Assembly (NCBI RefSeq): GCF_002929535.1
Contig: NZ_PJJO01000061.1
Span: 186,001 to 250,000, forward strand
Direction of reading: 5' to 3'
Length of the DNA stretch: 64,000 nucleotides
DNA from: Cryobacterium sp. Y11
GTDB lineage: Bacteria; Actinomycetota; Actinomycetes; Actinomycetales; Microbacteriaceae
A model generated the notes under the pieces. It had not been told where the DNA came from and did not search any database. It was given only the letters and a program-made list of their open reading frames with translations. Below, one piece after another: positions 45,550 to 54,162 of the stretch; positions within the stretch are counted from its first letter, which is position 1, and every line of letters begins with the position of its first letter. Position numbers and translations under genes: made by a program.

Positions 45550-46205
45550 ACAGCCCCACTGCCGCCGATTCTGCAATTTGCCTACGCCGAGTCGAGGTAC
45601 CTGTTCTTTTTGACCCTCGCCCTTTACCTGTTGCTCGAACGCCGCTACGGGCTGCTGTTTCCGGTGATCGCGGTGATGGCCCTGACCCGGCCAAGCGGGC
45701 TGGCCTTCGCCTTTGCCCTTGGCTTGCACGTGATCTACCGCTTCGTCACGCGCTCAAGCGACCCGTTTGCGCCTGCAGAACGGATGCTGACGGCATCCGT
45801 CGCCCTGTCCAGCGCGTTGATGGGACTAGCTCCGCCGGTGGCTGCGTGGGCGGCCACGGCGACCTGATGGCGTACACCGACACCGAGTTGGCCTGGCGGG
45901 CACCGTATATCGGATACGTGGAGCTGGTGCTGTTCACCCCGGCGGTGCGCCCGCTCGGGGTCGATCTGCGGCTGTGGCTGGCCGGCTACGGCCCTGTACC
46001 TGCTCGCGGTGTTCTTTCCGCAGTCGAGCACCTTTCGGCTGCTCATGCCGATGTTTCCGCTCCTCAGCGCGGCCGCCCTGCCGCGGGGCCTGGCCTATCG
46101 GGTGGCTATCATTGTGCTCTGCGTGGCCGGCCAGTGGGGCTGGCTGCTGATTTGCTGGGGCGTGCACGGGTACGACTGGACTCCGCCGGAGACGACCGCG
46201 GTTAC
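45550..46205 (+). pseudogene. Broken membrane glycosyltransferase-like gene (5' truncated, frameshifted)
   Basis: Three frame segments give one membrane protein: QFAYAESRYLFFLTLALYLLLERRYGLLFPVIAVMALTRPSGLAFAFALG and following, then DLMAYTDTELAWRAPYIGYVELVLF, and ALYLLAVFFPQSSTFRLLMPMFPLLSAA...QWGWLLICWGVHGYDWTPP. The frame changes near 45855 and near 45990, and sequence between LF and AVRPLGVDLRLWLAGY appears deleted. The N-terminal half is missing where the IS fragment abuts. The AYAESLYL and LTRPSGLA motifs resemble PIG-V-like mannosyltransferases. Upstream of DUF3117, where such a gene is often found intact in the family. Confidence 0.75.
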
Positions 46206-46272
46206 GCCTAATTTACGTCTCAGCCCGAGATGGTCGATAATAGGTATACATAGACGAATGGAAGGGGAGTTC

Positions 46273-46449
46273 ATGGCGGCCATGAAGCCACGCACCGGAG
46301 ACGGTCCAATGGAGGCGGTAAAAGAGGGGCGCCTGATCATCGTGCGTGTACCGCTCGAAGGTGGGGGTCGGCTCGTTGTCTCAGTCAACGACGCTGAGGC
46401 CAAGGAACTTCACGATGCACTTGCCGGGGTTGTCGCCGCGGTGAAATAA
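46273..46449 (+). CDS. DUF3117 domain small protein
   Basis: 58 aa protein with the full DUF3117 signature MKPRTGDGPMEAVKEGRLIIVRVPLEGGGRLVVSVNDAEAKEL, highly conserved in Actinobacteria but of unknown role. GGGGAG lies upstream of the ATG, eight bases away. A possible promoter with TATACAT lies at about 46245. The strong hairpin terminator follows. The frame is open further upstream because it coincides with the broken membrane-protein gene. Confidence 0.92.
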   Translation: MAAMKPRTGDGPMEAVKEGRLIIVRVPLEGGGRLVVSVNDAEAKELHDALAGVVAAVK

Positions 46450-46464
46450 CGTTCCTGTAAGCAA

Positions 46465-46496
46465 GAACGGCTGTGCAGATAACTGCACAGCCGTTC
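46465..46496 (+). terminator. Factor-independent-type hairpin after the DUF3117 gene
   Basis: A perfect 14-base stem (GAACGGCTGTGCAG with CTGCACAGCCGTTC) and a four-base loop ATAA lies between the DUF3117 gene and the convergent methyltransferase gene. Both genes end at this hairpin, so it could serve as a bidirectional terminator. Confidence 0.85.
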
Positions 46497-46512
46497 GTGT
46501 ATGTGCGGTGGT

Positions 46513-47145
46513 TTAGGCGCGCAGCTTGGTGATCTGCAGCAGGCCATCTCCGACGGAGGAGAGCGCGCTGATCACGGCGCTCGACGCGGCGATCTCGGTC
46601 AGTAACGTGCGAAAGCCGGTCGCGACGTCGTCGCGCTGGGCCGGATCGGCCACGCGCCCCCGCCACAGGGCGTGGGCGACGAGCACCGTTCCGCCGGGAC
46701 GGGCCAGCCGCAATCCGTGCTCGACGTATTCAATGACCGACTGGGGGTCGGCGTCGATGAAAACGATGTCGTACGAATTTTCATTCATACGCGGCAGCAC
46801 CTCACCAGCCTTGCCGGTGATGAGGCGTACCCGGTTGGCCGGAATTTTCGCCTCGGTGAAATTCGCCTTGGCATGCTGCAGGTGATCGACCTCGGTATCG
46901 ATCGAGGTGAGGGTCGCGCCGGGCGCTCCGGTGAGCAGCCAGATGCCGGACACTCCCGCCCCTGTACCGACCTCAAGAATGCTGCGCGCCCCGGTGGCGG
47001 CGGCGATGACGGCGGATTGGGCCCCGACGGACGGCGCGATCGCGTCGATGCCCAGTTCGAGGGATTGCTGGCGTGCGCGAAGGATGGCTTCGGACTCCAC
47101 GACGTAGTCGTCGGTGAATTTCCAGTTCAGTTCAATGTCAGACAC
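46513..47145 (-). CDS. O-methyltransferase family 3 (caffeoyl-CoA OMT-like)
   Basis: 210 aa SAM-dependent methyltransferase. Motif I is ILEVGTGAGVSGIWLL (about residues 56-71), followed by LTSIDTEVDHLQHAKANF, and DIVFIDADPQSVIEYVEHGLRLARPGGTVLVAHALWRGRV, typical of the bacterial COMT-like group near tatB in Actinobacteria. GTG start has GGAG six bases upstream. Target unknown. Divergent from tatB with 87 bases between. Confidence 0.88.
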   Translation of the reverse strand: MSDIELNWKFTDDYVVESEAILRARQQSLELGIDAIAPSVGAQSAVIAAATGARSILEVGTGAGVSGIWLLTGAPGATLTSIDTEVDHLQHAKANFTEAKIPANRVRLITGKAGEVLPRMNENSYDIVFIDADPQSVIEYVEHGLRLARPGGTVLVAHALWRGRVADPAQRDDVATGFRTLLTEIAASSAVISALSSVGDGLLQITKLRA

Positions 47146-47232
47146 AAGTAACTCCAGTAGATGGTTAGGTCAAGACTAGGGCCGAGGCGCGTATGGTTCG
47201 TGGATGCCTCGCCGGACAGTTACTCTAGGGAC

Positions 47233-47622
47233 ATGTTTGGGCTGACATTCGAAAAGATACTTCTGATCGGGATTATCGCTGTCTTCCTGCTCGGGCCCGA
47301 TAAGTTGCCGCACTATGCCGCCCAGCTGGGTCGCCTCGTTCGCCAATTGCGCGACATGGCTAATGGGGCCAAGGACCGCATGCGCGACGAGATGGGTCCG
47401 GAATTCGACGATCTGGACTGGAAAAAACTTGACCCGCGCCAGTATGATCCGCGCCGCATTATCCGGGAAGCTCTCGCCGAGGAGGATCCGCTCAAGGAAG
47501 CGTCCGCAGCGATTTCTCGTGCAGAGCCCAACCCCGAAGGCGCCTATCTTAAACGCAAACGTGCCAGGGATGCAGCCCTGGCCGCGCTTGAGCCGGCCCC
47601 GTTTGATTTCGAGGCCACCTAA
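47233..47622 (+). CDS. tatB: Sec-independent protein translocase TatB
   Basis: 129 aa TatB, part of the receptor complex for twin-arginine signal peptides. It has the short N-terminal helix FGLTFEKILLIGIIAVFLLGPDKLPHYA with the Glu8 and the conserved GP turn, followed by an amphipathic helix (AAQLGRLVRQLRDMANGAKDRMRDE) and a charged C-terminal tail. Start at ATG; TACTCT ends six bases upstream, so the message may be leaderless. The tatB-mrp convergent layout is typical of Actinobacteria. TatA and TatC are not in the window. Confidence 0.92.
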   Translation: MFGLTFEKILLIGIIAVFLLGPDKLPHYAAQLGRLVRQLRDMANGAKDRMRDEMGPEFDDLDWKKLDPRQYDPRRIIREALAEEDPLKEASAAISRAEPNPEGAYLKRKRARDAALAALEPAPFDFEAT

Positions 47623-47631
47623 ACCGCAGTT

Positions 47632-48822
47632 TTAGGGACGCTGAGTCGGCCGGAGGCCGAGGCTGAGCCCCGCCAAGCTGCGGGCCCGAGTCTTCATCTG
47701 GTGGGCGAGCTGGATAATGGCGCGCGCTGCCGGGTCATCCGGCGCGCCCAGAACGACCGGCAGTCCGGAATCGCCGCCGCTGCGCAAGGCCAAGCTCAGC
47801 GGAACCTGCGCGAGCACCGGCACCGGTGCATCCTGACCGACCGACAGGCGCCGGGCGACCTCGTCGCCGCCGCCAGAGCCGAACAGCTCAAACACTGTGC
47901 CGTCTGGCTGAAGCATCGCCGACATGTTTTCGATCACGCCGTAGACGCTCTGCCCGGTCTGCCGGGCGACGACGCCGCTGCGTTCGGCCACATCGGCCGC
48001 CGCCGACTGGGGGGTGGTCACGACGATAACCTCAGCGTGGGGCAGCAGCTGGCCAACGGTGATGGCAACGTCGCCGGTGCCCGGCGGCAGGTCGAGCAGG
48101 AGTACGTCGAGGTCGCCAAAGTACACGTCGGTGAGAAACTGTTTGATGGTGCGGTGCAGCATGGGGCCGCGCCAGGCCACTGCGGCCGATGCGTCATCGA
48201 TAAACATGCCGATCGAGATGACCTTCACATCGTGCGCGATCGGCGGCAAAATCATGTCGCCGACCTGGGTCGGCTTGACCGCGAGGCCGTCGTGCACGAG
48301 GCCGAGCAGGCCCGGAATGCTGAAGCCGTGCACGTCGGCATCGACGATGCCCACCCGAAGCCCTTCGCCGGCCAGAGCGACTGCTAGGTTCGCGGTGACG
48401 GTGGACTTGCCTACGCCGCCCTTGCCGCTCGTGATCGCATAGACGCGGGTGAGTGACTCAGGTCCGAACTGCACGGTGCGCTCGACCTGGCCGCCGCGCA
48501 GCTTCTCGGTCAGCGCGGTGCGCTGCTCGCGCGTCATGACGGCCACCTCGACGCTCGCGCGCCCGGGTCCTGACACCGACTCCGCGGCTGCGAGAACGTC
48601 GCTCTCGATGCGTTGTGCGGCTGGGCAACCGGCAATGGTCAAGCGGATGCCGACGCTCACCTGCCCGTCGTCGGTCACCGTGACGCCCGACACCATGTCG
48701 AGGTCGGTGATCGGTTTACGAATCTCGGGGTCGGTCACCCCGGCCAGGGCGGTGAACACGCGGGAGCGGATACGCTCAATCGTTGGTGTCAATGGGGCAG
48801 GAGTCAATGGGGCCGGAGTCAT
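47632..48822 (-). CDS. mrp: Mrp/NBP35-family iron-sulfur cluster carrier ATPase
   Basis: 396 aa P-loop NTPase thought to carry Fe-S clusters. N-terminal DUF59/MIP18-like domain (residues 15-100, with VTDPEIRKPITDLDMVSGVTV) precedes the deviant Walker A SGKGGVGKST (about 132-141); Walker B is DVLLLDLPPGTGD. The usual CxxC cluster site between ENMS and FGSGGG is absent: here the segment reads ENMSAMLQPDGTVFELFGSGGG, so the cluster-binding Cys pair must lie elsewhere or be missing, as appears usual in Actinobacteria. The N-terminus MTPAPLTPAPLTPT is a short 15-base repeat. Overlaps the DUF1003 gene by ATGA. Confidence 0.92.
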   Translation of the reverse strand: MTPAPLTPAPLTPTIERIRSRVFTALAGVTDPEIRKPITDLDMVSGVTVTDDGQVSVGIRLTIAGCPAAQRIESDVLAAAESVSGPGRASVEVAVMTREQRTALTEKLRGGQVERTVQFGPESLTRVYAITSGKGGVGKSTVTANLAVALAGEGLRVGIVDADVHGFSIPGLLGLVHDGLAVKPTQVGDMILPPIAHDVKVISIGMFIDDASAAVAWRGPMLHRTIKQFLTDVYFGDLDVLLLDLPPGTGDVAITVGQLLPHAEVIVVTTPQSAAADVAERSGVVARQTGQSVYGVIENMSAMLQPDGTVFELFGSGGGDEVARRLSVGQDAPVPVLAQVPLSLALRSGGDSGLPVVLGAPDDPAARAIIQLAHQMKTRARSLAGLSLGLRPTQRP

Positions 48823-49442
48823 TCGGTTGGGCGGCTTTCGTTGGTACTGTCTGAGTCGGGGCGTTCGTCACTGTGCCCAGCTAGGTGACTGCGCTCGTCG
48901 AGGTGACTGCGCTCGTCGAGGTGACTGCGCTCGTCGAGGTGACTGCGCTCGTCCAGGTGCTCGAGCAACGCCCGCAATTCCGCGCGGATGAAGTCTTTCG
49001 AGGCCATGTCCTTGATTGCGATGCGTAGAGCCACAACCTCACGGGCGAGGTACTCGGTGTCGGCGAGGGTGCGCTCTGACCGCTGCCGGTCTTGCTCGAA
49101 TTGCACGCGGTCGCGGTCGTCCTGACGGTTCTGCGCCAGCAGAATCATGGGTGCTGCATAGGACGCCTGCATCGAGAGCACCAGGGTCAGCGCGATGAAA
49201 CCGAGCGCGACGGAGTCGAATCGCCAGGATACAGGGGCAAGCGTGTTCCAGGAGATCCACGCCACGGCAAACAGGGTGAGTCCGAGCAGAAACCACGGGG
49301 TGCCCATGCCGCGAGCGATGGACTCCGTAAAACGGCCGAACCGGTCACGACCCTGGCCAGCGCGCCCACGGCCAACAAGATTACTGGAGCGCAGACCCTT
49401 GGGCGCGTCTAAGCGCAGGTCGGCGCGGTTATTGCGGGCCAC
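48819..49442 (-). CDS. DUF1003 membrane protein with C-terminal repeat
   Basis: 207 aa membrane protein of the DUF1003 family: a two-helix core (GTPWFLLGLTLFAVAWISWNTLAP and FDSVALGFIALTLVLSMQASYAAPMILLAQNRQ) with DDRDRVQFEQDRQRSERTLADTEYLAREVVALR after it. The end carries four copies of HLDERS from an 18-base tandem repeat. GTG start with GGACGA upstream; the gene overlaps the end of the MgtE-type gene by 14 bases and mrp by four, so the three are one operon. Function unknown. Confidence 0.85.
   Translation of the reverse strand: MARNNRADLRLDAPKGLRSSNLVGRGRAGQGRDRFGRFTESIARGMGTPWFLLGLTLFAVAWISWNTLAPVSWRFDSVALGFIALTLVLSMQASYAAPMILLAQNRQDDRDRVQFEQDRQRSERTLADTEYLAREVVALRIAIKDMASKDFIRAELRALLEHLDERSHLDERSHLDERSHLDERSHLAGHSDERPDSDSTNESRPTE
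48883..48954. repeat. 18-base tandem repeat in the DUF1003 gene
   Basis: Four consecutive 18-base units, AGGTGACTGCGCTCGTCG on the plus strand, the last with one change, encode the HLDERS repeats on the minus strand. Being a multiple of three, expansion leaves the frame intact. Confidence 0.9.
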
Positions 49443-50760
49443 GAGTCGTCCTGTGCGCTCCGGGCAGCGGAATGCTACCGGTTCTTAGTTCGCTGCGGGC
49501 TGCTGCGCGGCGGCGTACATCATCATTGCCATCGTGGCTGCGCCAATCGTCTGGCAACAGGTAGTCGAGTACGTCATCAATCGTCACCACCCCCACCAAT
49601 CGGTATTTCTCGTCGACCACCGGCACCGAAACGAGGTCGTAGCTCGCAAGAATGCGGCTGACTTCGGCGGCCGAGGTGTCTGCGGTCACCGGATCGAGGC
49701 CGGCGTCGAGCAGCGTGCCGAGGCGTTCGTGGGGCGGGTAGCGCAGCATCCGCTGAAAATGCACCATGCCCAGAAAACGGCCGGTGGGTGCTTCGTACGG
49801 GGGCAGGGTCACGCAGATCGCCGCGCCGAGGGCCGGCGCCAGATCGTGACGACGGATGCGCGCCAGCCCCTCGGCGACGGTGGCGTCGGCCGAGACGATG
49901 ATCGGTTCGGTCGTCATGAGTCCGCCAGCGGTGTCTGGTGCGTAGGAGAGCAGAAAACGAACGTCTTCTGCTTCTTCGGGCTCCATGAGGTCGAGCAGCT
50001 GCTCGCCGCGCTCTTCTGGCAGCTGGGCGATGAGGTCGGCCGCGTCGTCTGGCTGCATCTGGTCGAGAACGTCGGCAGCGCGGGCATCACCGAGGCTGGT
50101 GAGAATGCCGACCTGATCGGTTTCGGGCATCTCCTCGAGCACATCGGCGAGGCGGTCATCCGGCAGTTCGCCGGCCACCTCGAACATGCGCTCACGCGGC
50201 AAGTCGAGCAGGGTGTTGGCGAGGTCGGCTGGCTTGAGGTCGGAGTAGGTCGCAATGAGGTGCTCGGCGGACTGCGCCTGGCCCTCGGTCTCTTTCTCGC
50301 GCACCTCGGCCCAGGTGGCGAAGGTCGTGACGCCCTTGACGAATGGCGAGGCGCTGGTCTTGGGGCGCCGCACGAACAGTTGGCTGATTGCCCAGTCGGC
50401 TTCCGTGCCCTCTTTAATCGCGACGTCTTCAATCGTGGCTTCACCGGACCCGTCGGTGAACAGTACCTTGCGGCCGAGAAGTTCAGCGATGACGCGCACT
50501 TCGCCGCCGCGCTGTTCGTAGCGACGCACGTTGATCAGGCCGGTCGTGATGACCTGACCGCTGCCGATGCTGGTGACGCGGTTGATCGACACAAAGACGC
50601 GCCTCTTGCCGGGGATCTCCACGATCAGACCGACCACGCTGGGCGGGTCGTTTTTTCGATACACCACAAGAACATCGCGCACCTTGCCCACGCGGTCACC
50701 CGCGGGGTCGAAAACGGTGCACCCGGCCAGTCGGGCAACAAAAACTCTGGTGGCACTCAC
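49429..50760 (-). CDS. Soluble PRC-barrel / MgtE-N / CBS protein
   Basis: 443 aa cytosolic protein with, in order, a PRC-barrel-like part (VFDPAGDRVGKVRDVLVVYR, and a second copy near LLGRKVLFTDGSGEATIEDV), an MgtE N-terminal domain (about 180-290, LADVLEEMPETDQVGILTSLGDARAADVLDQMQPDDAADLI) and two CBS domains (MTTEPIIVSADATVAEGLARIRRH, and VTIDDVLDYLLPDDW at the end). The MgtE transmembrane channel is absent. It may sense Mg2+ or nucleotides; target unknown. GTG start without a ribosome site but with TACATT exactly six bases upstream. The frame extends 46 codons further, which seems non-coding because it overlaps the divergent promoter. Confidence 0.88.
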   Translation of the reverse strand: MSATRVFVARLAGCTVFDPAGDRVGKVRDVLVVYRKNDPPSVVGLIVEIPGKRRVFVSINRVTSIGSGQVITTGLINVRRYEQRGGEVRVIAELLGRKVLFTDGSGEATIEDVAIKEGTEADWAISQLFVRRPKTSASPFVKGVTTFATWAEVREKETEGQAQSAEHLIATYSDLKPADLANTLLDLPRERMFEVAGELPDDRLADVLEEMPETDQVGILTSLGDARAADVLDQMQPDDAADLIAQLPEERGEQLLDLMEPEEAEDVRFLLSYAPDTAGGLMTTEPIIVSADATVAEGLARIRRHDLAPALGAAICVTLPPYEAPTGRFLGMVHFQRMLRYPPHERLGTLLDAGLDPVTADTSAAEVSRILASYDLVSVPVVDEKYRLVGVVTIDDVLDYLLPDDWRSHDGNDDVRRRAAARSELRTGSIPLPGAHRTTRGPQ

Positions 50761-50886
50761 AATATAAATGTAGGCCACTCGACTGACAATGGCGGTCGGG
50801 CGCGCATGACAGTTGGCAAGGTGGCGGGCGCGATACCCTGCGGCGGCGCACCAGAGACGAACAGGCGGGCGTGAAAGAATGGCGTC

Positions 50887-51429
50887 ATGAGTAACCAAGG
50901 CCTATTCTCCCGGCGTCGCCCGGTCCTGCCCCCGGTGTTGCCACGTGGTGAGGTTCTTGCGACCTACAACACGTATGCCGACGCGCAGGGCGCCGTCGAC
51001 ACGCTCGCTAAGGCCGATTTTCCGGTGAAAACGCTCTCGATTGTCGGCAATGACCTGAAGAGTGTCGAGCGCGTCACCGGCAAACTGACCTACGGGCGCG
51101 TCGCGCTCGCTGGCGCGGCATCCGGTGCCTGGCTGGGAATCTTTTTCGGGATTTTGTTCTTTTTGTTTTCGCCGACCGGGTCGAGCCTGCCATTCGTGTT
51201 CGCGGCCCTCATCATGGGTGCCGGATTCGGCATGCTGCTCGGCATAGCGAGCTACGCGATCAACCGGCGCCGCCGCGATTTCACCTCGACGATGCAGGTC
51301 ATCGCGAGCAACTACCAGATCATCGTCACGCCCGACCTGGTCAACCGAGCCCGAAACCTGCTGGCCGGCGTCCACGACCCCGACCCAGCACCCGTAGACC
51401 CCACCATCCCCCCAACGCCCCCCGTGTAA
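50887..51429 (+). CDS. General-stress-domain membrane protein (GSP17M-like)
   Basis: 180 aa protein with the general stress protein 17M-like domain: LATYNTYADAQGAVDTLAKADFPVKTLSIVGNDLKSVERVTGKLTYGRVALAGAASG, then two membrane helices (AWLGIFFGILFFLFSPT, FVFAALIMGAGFGMLLGIASYAI), and a Pro-rich end. Divergent from the MgtE-N gene across 126 bases, which must hold both promoters; AAGAAT lies exactly six bases upstream of its ATG. Role unknown; related to stress proteins of Bacillus. Confidence 0.85.
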   Translation: MSNQGLFSRRRPVLPPVLPRGEVLATYNTYADAQGAVDTLAKADFPVKTLSIVGNDLKSVERVTGKLTYGRVALAGAASGAWLGIFFGILFFLFSPTGSSLPFVFAALIMGAGFGMLLGIASYAINRRRRDFTSTMQVIASNYQIIVTPDLVNRARNLLAGVHDPDPAPVDPTIPPTPPV

Positions 51430-51434
51430 TCACG

Positions 51435-51491
51435 CGAGAGCGCACAAAGAGCCCAGTGACACTCTCAATCGGGCACTTTGTGCGCTCTCAC
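51435..51491. repeat. Intergenic palindrome with 19-base arms, CGAGAGCGCACAAAG type
   Basis: Arms GAGAGCGCACAAAGAGCCC (51436-51454) and GGGCACTTTGTGCGCTCTC (51471-51489) pair with one mismatch. The loop contains CACTCTCAATC. It lies between convergent genes and may terminate both; it shares the CGAGA ends and an internal ACTCTCA with the palindrome at 32821. Confidence 0.8.
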
Positions 51492-51498
51492 GAACCTG

Positions 51499-53043
51499 TT
51501 AGTGCTGCTGTGCGGCTATCCAGGCCTCGACTTCGGCGGCGGTGCGGGGGATAGCGGCTGAGAGGTTCTCGGCTCCGGTGGCGGTTACGAGGATGTCGTC
51601 TTCTATGCGAACTCCGATGCCGCGGAATTCGGCGGGTACGGTGAGGTCGTCGGGCTGAAAGTACAGGCCCGGCTCGATGGTGAAGACCATGCCGGGCTCG
51701 AGTACGCCGTCCATATACATGTCACGACGAGCTTGCGCGCAATCGTGCACGTCGATGCCGAGGTGATGGCTGGTGCCGTGCACCATGTACCGGCGGTGCT
51801 GACCGTTCTCGGGTTGCAGGGCCTCCTCGGCGGTGACCGGAAGCATGCCCCATTCGGCGGTGCGCTTCGCGATGACGGTCATGGCAGCGGCATGCACATC
51901 TCGGAAAATGGCGCCGGGGCGAACGACGGCCAGGGCGGCATCCGCTGCCTCGCGCACGGTCTCGTAGACCAGACGCTGCACCTCGCTGTAGACACCGTTG
52001 ACGGGCAGGGTGCGCGTGATGTCCGCGGTGTAGTAGCTGTCGAGTTCGACGCCGGCGTCGATGAGAATCAGGTCTCCGGGAGCAACGACACCGTCGTTTC
52101 GGGTCCAGTGCAAAATGCACGCGTGCGGGCCGGACGCGGCGATGGTGTCGTAGCCGACCGTGTTGCCATCGCTGCGGGCGCGCGTGTTGAACACACCCTC
52201 GACGAGGCGTTCGCCCCGAGCGTGCACGCTGGAGCGGGGTAGGTCGGCGATGACATCGTCGAATCCGCGGGCGGTCGCGGCGACGGCGAGGCGCATCTGG
52301 GCGATCTCCCAGGCGTCCTTCACGAGGCGCAGCTCGGAGACGTCGCGGGCGAGCGCCTTGTCTGGCTCGTGCTCGGCGTTGATCTCGATGCTGAACGGCG
52401 CATCGGAGGCATTGCTGCTGAGCACTCGTTCGGCGGCAAAGCGCAGGCGCGCCTCATCGACCTGCTCGGTAAAGGTGGGGTCGGCTTCGCGGAGCACGAG
52501 TGTTTCGGTGTCGACGGCCTGCAGCACGGCGGCGAGGTCGGCGATTCCGCGCACGGACAGGGCCAAGTCGCTGGCGACCTGCTCGACCGACGGGCGCGGG
52601 CCGATCCAGAATTCACCGATATCGGGGTTGGCGTAGAACTCGTCGGAATCGCGACCGGCGCGCTCCCGAAAGTACACCGTGGCCTCGTGGCCGCCGCCCG
52701 TAGCCGGTTCGAGCACAAGCACGGCGCCGGGTTCGCTGTCGCTGCCCCAGCCGGTGAGGTGCGCAAACGCGGAATGGGCGCGGAAGGCATAGTCGGTGTC
52801 GTTGGAGCGCTGCTTAAGCCGGCCGGCCGGAATGATCAGGCGCTGCCCCGGATACTTCACGGAGAGACGCTCGCGGCGCGCTGCGGCGAAGGGGGCTTGC
52901 TCTCGGGTCGGGGGCAGCACGTCGGTGCGTTCCGCCCATCCGCTCGCGATGAAGGCCTTGAAGCCGGTGGATCCCGGTGTCGTCGAACGGTTCTCGTTCG
53001 AGCGCGCGGCGGGAATAAGAGCGGAAGCAGTGATATCAGCCAT
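51499..53043 (-). CDS. pepP: Xaa-Pro aminopeptidase (M24B, aminopeptidase P family)
   Basis: 514 aa metallopeptidase cleaving N-terminal residues before proline. Full set of M24 metal ligands: Asp in LILIDAGVELDSYYTADITRTLPVNG (two Asp), His in HGTSHHLGIDVHDC, Glu in PGMVFTIEPGLYF and Glu in GVRIEDDILVTATGAENLSA. The N-terminal domain (about 60-230) has the AMP_N type block RLIIPAGRLKQRSNDTDYAFRAHSAFAHLTGW. ATG at 53043 chosen; the frame is open 127 codons further upstream, but that part overlaps the divergent PHP gene and has no ribosome site. Confidence 0.92.
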   Translation of the reverse strand: MADITASALIPAARSNENRSTTPGSTGFKAFIASGWAERTDVLPPTREQAPFAAARRERLSVKYPGQRLIIPAGRLKQRSNDTDYAFRAHSAFAHLTGWGSDSEPGAVLVLEPATGGGHEATVYFRERAGRDSDEFYANPDIGEFWIGPRPSVEQVASDLALSVRGIADLAAVLQAVDTETLVLREADPTFTEQVDEARLRFAAERVLSSNASDAPFSIEINAEHEPDKALARDVSELRLVKDAWEIAQMRLAVAATARGFDDVIADLPRSSVHARGERLVEGVFNTRARSDGNTVGYDTIAASGPHACILHWTRNDGVVAPGDLILIDAGVELDSYYTADITRTLPVNGVYSEVQRLVYETVREAADAALAVVRPGAIFRDVHAAAMTVIAKRTAEWGMLPVTAEEALQPENGQHRRYMVHGTSHHLGIDVHDCAQARRDMYMDGVLEPGMVFTIEPGLYFQPDDLTVPAEFRGIGVRIEDDILVTATGAENLSAAIPRTAAEVEAWIAAQQH

Positions 53044-53178
53044 TTGCCCATTCTCGCACCGCACCCTGGGCGACGCCCGACCGGAGCGTCGCAGACGCTG
53101 AGACGAGCGGATGCTGGCGGTCGGCCCGAGGCAGCTGGCCGCGGCCGGTGAGCTGACCTGTCCAAGTAGCATGGGGTC

Positions 53179-54048
53179 ATGGTAGTTGCACGGCAGTTTC
53201 ACGGTCCGATCGACCTTCACGCGCATTCGAGCGTGTCGGATGGAACCGAGACCCCCGCCGAACTTGTGCACGCTGCCGCCGTTGCCGGGCTCGGCACCAT
53301 CGCCCTGACCGATCATGATTCGACGGCGGGCTGGGCCGGAGCATCCGCTGCCGCGCGTGCTGAGCATCTGACATTTATTCCGGGAATGGAATTCAGTACC
53401 AGGGTGGACTACGCCAGTGTGCATCTTTTGGCATATCTCTTTGACCCGGCCGATTCGTCCCTACTCGCCGAAATGACCCGGGTGCGTGCCGCCCGACTTG
53501 CTCGGGCCGAAAAGATGGTGGCGCGCATCGGAGTCGACTACGCACTGAGCTGGGATGACGTGCTCGCCCAAACCACCCCCAATGCCACCGTCGGCCGACC
53601 GCACATCGCGGACGCCCTTGTCGCCCGAGGCCACGCGCTCAATCGCAGCGCGGCCTTCGCCGACATCCTGCATTGGAAGGCCGGTTACTTTCAGCCCCAT
53701 TACGCTCCCGAACCGCTCCGAGCGATCAAGCTCGTGCGCGCCGCCGGGGGAGTGCCGGTCATTGCCCACCCCGCCACGCGCGGCATCGGCGACGTCGTGG
53801 CCGAATCCAGCCTGAAGACGATGGTCGAGGCAGGACTGTTCGGCCTCGAACTCGACCACCGCGAGAACCAACCGGAACCCACGGCGCGGCTGCGTGAACT
53901 CGCCGCCAAGTTCGGGCTGTTCGTGACCGGCTCCAGCGACTACCACGGTGCTGGCAAGCCCAACCGTCTCGGCGAAAACTCGACTGCCCCCGAGGTGCTC
54001 GAGCGCATTATCGAGCAGGGCCGCGGCTCCGCCCCCGTCTACGGCTAA
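53179..54048 (+). CDS. PHP-domain phosphoesterase (RNase AM / YciV-like)
   Basis: 289 aa PHP-family metal phosphoesterase. The family motifs are IDLHAHSSVSDGTETPAELVHAA (HAH), IALTDHDSTAGW (DHD), GMEFST, FVTGSSDYHG (near the C-terminus) and VIAHPATRG. Homologs dephosphorylate 3',5'-nucleoside bisphosphates or trim RNA 5' ends. ATG six bases after TAGCAT, so likely leaderless. Divergent from pepP. Confidence 0.9.
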   Translation: MVVARQFHGPIDLHAHSSVSDGTETPAELVHAAAVAGLGTIALTDHDSTAGWAGASAAARAEHLTFIPGMEFSTRVDYASVHLLAYLFDPADSSLLAEMTRVRAARLARAEKMVARIGVDYALSWDDVLAQTTPNATVGRPHIADALVARGHALNRSAAFADILHWKAGYFQPHYAPEPLRAIKLVRAAGGVPVIAHPATRGIGDVVAESSLKTMVEAGLFGLELDHRENQPEPTARLRELAAKFGLFVTGSSDYHGAGKPNRLGENSTAPEVLERIIEQGRGSAPVYG

Positions 54049-54162
54049 CTGCTTTTCTCAGCGGATGCCGCGGCGCTGCTCACACCGAAACGCCCGGCCC
54101 CGAGACTGCCACGGCCGAAGCGGGGCAGCCCGGATGCCGGACGGTCATGAGTCTGCGAGCTA

